Shown here in pieces: positions 63,188-64,000 of a stretch of DNA of 64,000 bases. The notes below the pieces were generated by a model. It saw only the letters and a program-made list of their open reading frames with translations. It was not told the DNA's origin and did no database searches. Location: positions 305,007 to 369,006 of the forward strand of contig JADJFK010000006.1 in assembly GCA_016708585.1 (NCBI GenBank), written 5' to 3'. This DNA is from Sulfuritalea sp. (GTDB lineage Bacteria > Pseudomonadota > Gammaproteobacteria > Burkholderiales > Rhodocyclaceae). Positions within the stretch are counted from its first letter, which is position 1. Each line of letters opens with the position of its first letter. Made by a program: the position numbers and the translations under genes.

Positions 63188-64000
63188 TCAGTTTTCCTTG
63201 CCGCCGCCCTTGTCGGCCTCCAGTGACAACTTGAGCGGCACCCCGGCGTCGCTGCCCTCGCCCTTTTCCGGGGGCAGCAGCTGCATCCGTTCCGCGGCGA
63301 CCCCGCCCGCCTTGAGGATCTCCAGCGCGCCCGTGCCGCGCGCCTGGGCCAGTGCCGGCAGGACATCCGCGCCGAGCTTTTCCTTCTCGCGCAGCCGCTC
63401 GAACAGCACGGCGTAAAAATCCGCGCCCTTGAGCTGCGCGACTTCATTCTCGGCCAGGGTCTTCTTTTCCCGCAGCAATCCGGTCAGGCGCGACATCACC
63501 TTGTCGCCGACGCTTTCCTCGAGCTGGCCCGGGTTGGCGCTGCGGAAGCCTTCCTTCAATGCCGCCAGGTCGCTCTTGCCGACCCGCTCGGCATACAGGC
63601 TTTCCAGCGCGGCCTGGATCTTGGGCTGGCGCAGGGAAATCGGACCGGGATCGCCCCGCTCCGAGAGCGTCAGGCCGGACGCGGTCAATACGGCGCGGCG
63701 CAGCTGGACTTCCTGCAGGGCGACGCGATCGACCTCGGCATGGATGCCGCCGACGGCCAGCGCCAGCTTCGGCCGCTTGCCGAGCACGGCGGCCACCTTC
63801 AGCAGCTTTTCCCGCTCCGGCGGCGTCAGCACCTTCGCTCCGGGCTCGAAGGCGACGTTCTCGACCTTCTCGCCACTGCCGCCGAACAGCGCGCCCAGGG
63901 CGCGGAAAGGCGCGGTGACGATCTTGGTCAGGACATTGGTGATGGCCTTCCAGATCAGCCCGCCATAGCTGAATTGCGGATCGTCGAGGCTGCCGGCGAC
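63188..64000 (-). CDS. DUF748 (AsmA-like) protein, C-terminal part
   Basis: The open frame enters from the right edge with SLDDPQFSYGGLIWKAITNV and TAPFRALGALFGGSGEKVEN, then LTPPEREKLLKVAAVLGKRP, the conserved end of large DUF748 proteins, and finishes at 63188. 270 residues are visible; full-length members exceed 1000 residues, are anchored in the inner membrane and span the periplasm (AsmA-like lipid transport). The start is outside the window. Confidence 0.85.
   Translation of the reverse strand, partial: VAGSLDDPQFSYGGLIWKAITNVLTKIVTAPFRALGALFGGSGEKVENVAFEPGAKVLTPPEREKLLKVAAVLGKRPKLALAVGGIHAEVDRVALQEVQLRRAVLTASGLTLSERGDPGPISLRQPKIQAALESLYAERVGKSDLAALKEGFRSANPGQLEESVGDKVMSRLTGLLREKKTLAENEVAQLKGADFYAVLFERLREKEKLGADVLPALAQARGTGALEILKAGGVAAERMQLLPPEKGEGSDAGVPLKLSLEADKGGGKEN

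Overview
GC-rich chromosomal DNA of a betaproteobacterium, most like the Rhodocyclales (Thauera, Aromatoleum, Azoarcus, Sulfuritalea relatives); the species cannot be named from the window. The evidence is a complete anaerobic phenol to 4-hydroxybenzoate to benzoyl-CoA gene set in the order known from Thauera-type denitrifiers, an NAD-reducing [NiFe] hydrogenase, and the codon bias. No rRNA, tRNA or CRISPR was recognised.

Layout. 1-585: start of a type I secretion ABC transporter that runs off the left edge. 954-3179: a small FMN-binding protein and a DmpR/XylR-type sigma-54 activator (frameshifted as given), divergent from the phenol operon. 3407-15254: sigma-54 promoter, phenylphosphate synthase (ppsABC), phenylphosphate carboxylase (ppcB, D, A, C), a third UbiD paralogue, UbiX, an archaeal-type CTP-dependent riboflavin-kinase-like protein, a Nudix hydrolase, a flavin-binding protein and a metallophosphatase. 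15335-24110: 2-oxoacid:ferredoxin oxidoreductase (korAB), an erythrin, an 8Fe ferredoxin, 4-hydroxybenzoyl-CoA reductase (hcrCAB) and a PaaK-type CoA ligase. Phenol would be phosphorylated, carboxylated to 4-hydroxybenzoate, activated to the CoA ester and reductively dehydroxylated to benzoyl-CoA, with Kor and the ferredoxin supplying low-potential electrons. Benzoyl-CoA reductase is not in the window.

24423-28414 is an accessory patch with lower GC: a NERD protein, a two-gene Pycsar anti-phage system (both genes frameshifted as given), two unknown genes and a toxin-antitoxin pair. 28688-31939: MarR regulator, a tungsten/molybdenum aldehyde:ferredoxin oxidoreductase with a fused MoaD-like tail, and dodecin. 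32044-35403: SWIM/SNF2 helicase. 35741-43906: nickel module, with a NicO/HoxN permease, a VOC protein, NikR, an HD phosphohydrolase and hoxFUYHW.

44142-55347 is an envelope-modification island: LtaS-like sulfatase, beta-propeller, PAP2 phosphatase, EptA phosphoethanolamine transferase, a second membrane sulfatase and a PmrAB-like two-component system. It is riddled with near-identical partial duplications, a truncated MFS gene and an IS630 remnant. 55738-64000 is ordinary: TauE/SafE permease, lipoproteins, HflX, a secreted TsaA/TrmO-like protein, MscS channel, a DUF3300 protein and the end of a DUF748 protein.

Two window-wide patterns matter. First, a GC-rich palindromic repeat ending in CGCCAGCGCCGACTTTT occurs about ten times between genes. 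Second, at least seven otherwise intact genes carry a single-base frameshift or lost start, mostly in short homopolymer runs, which fits uncorrected sequencing indels better than real decay.
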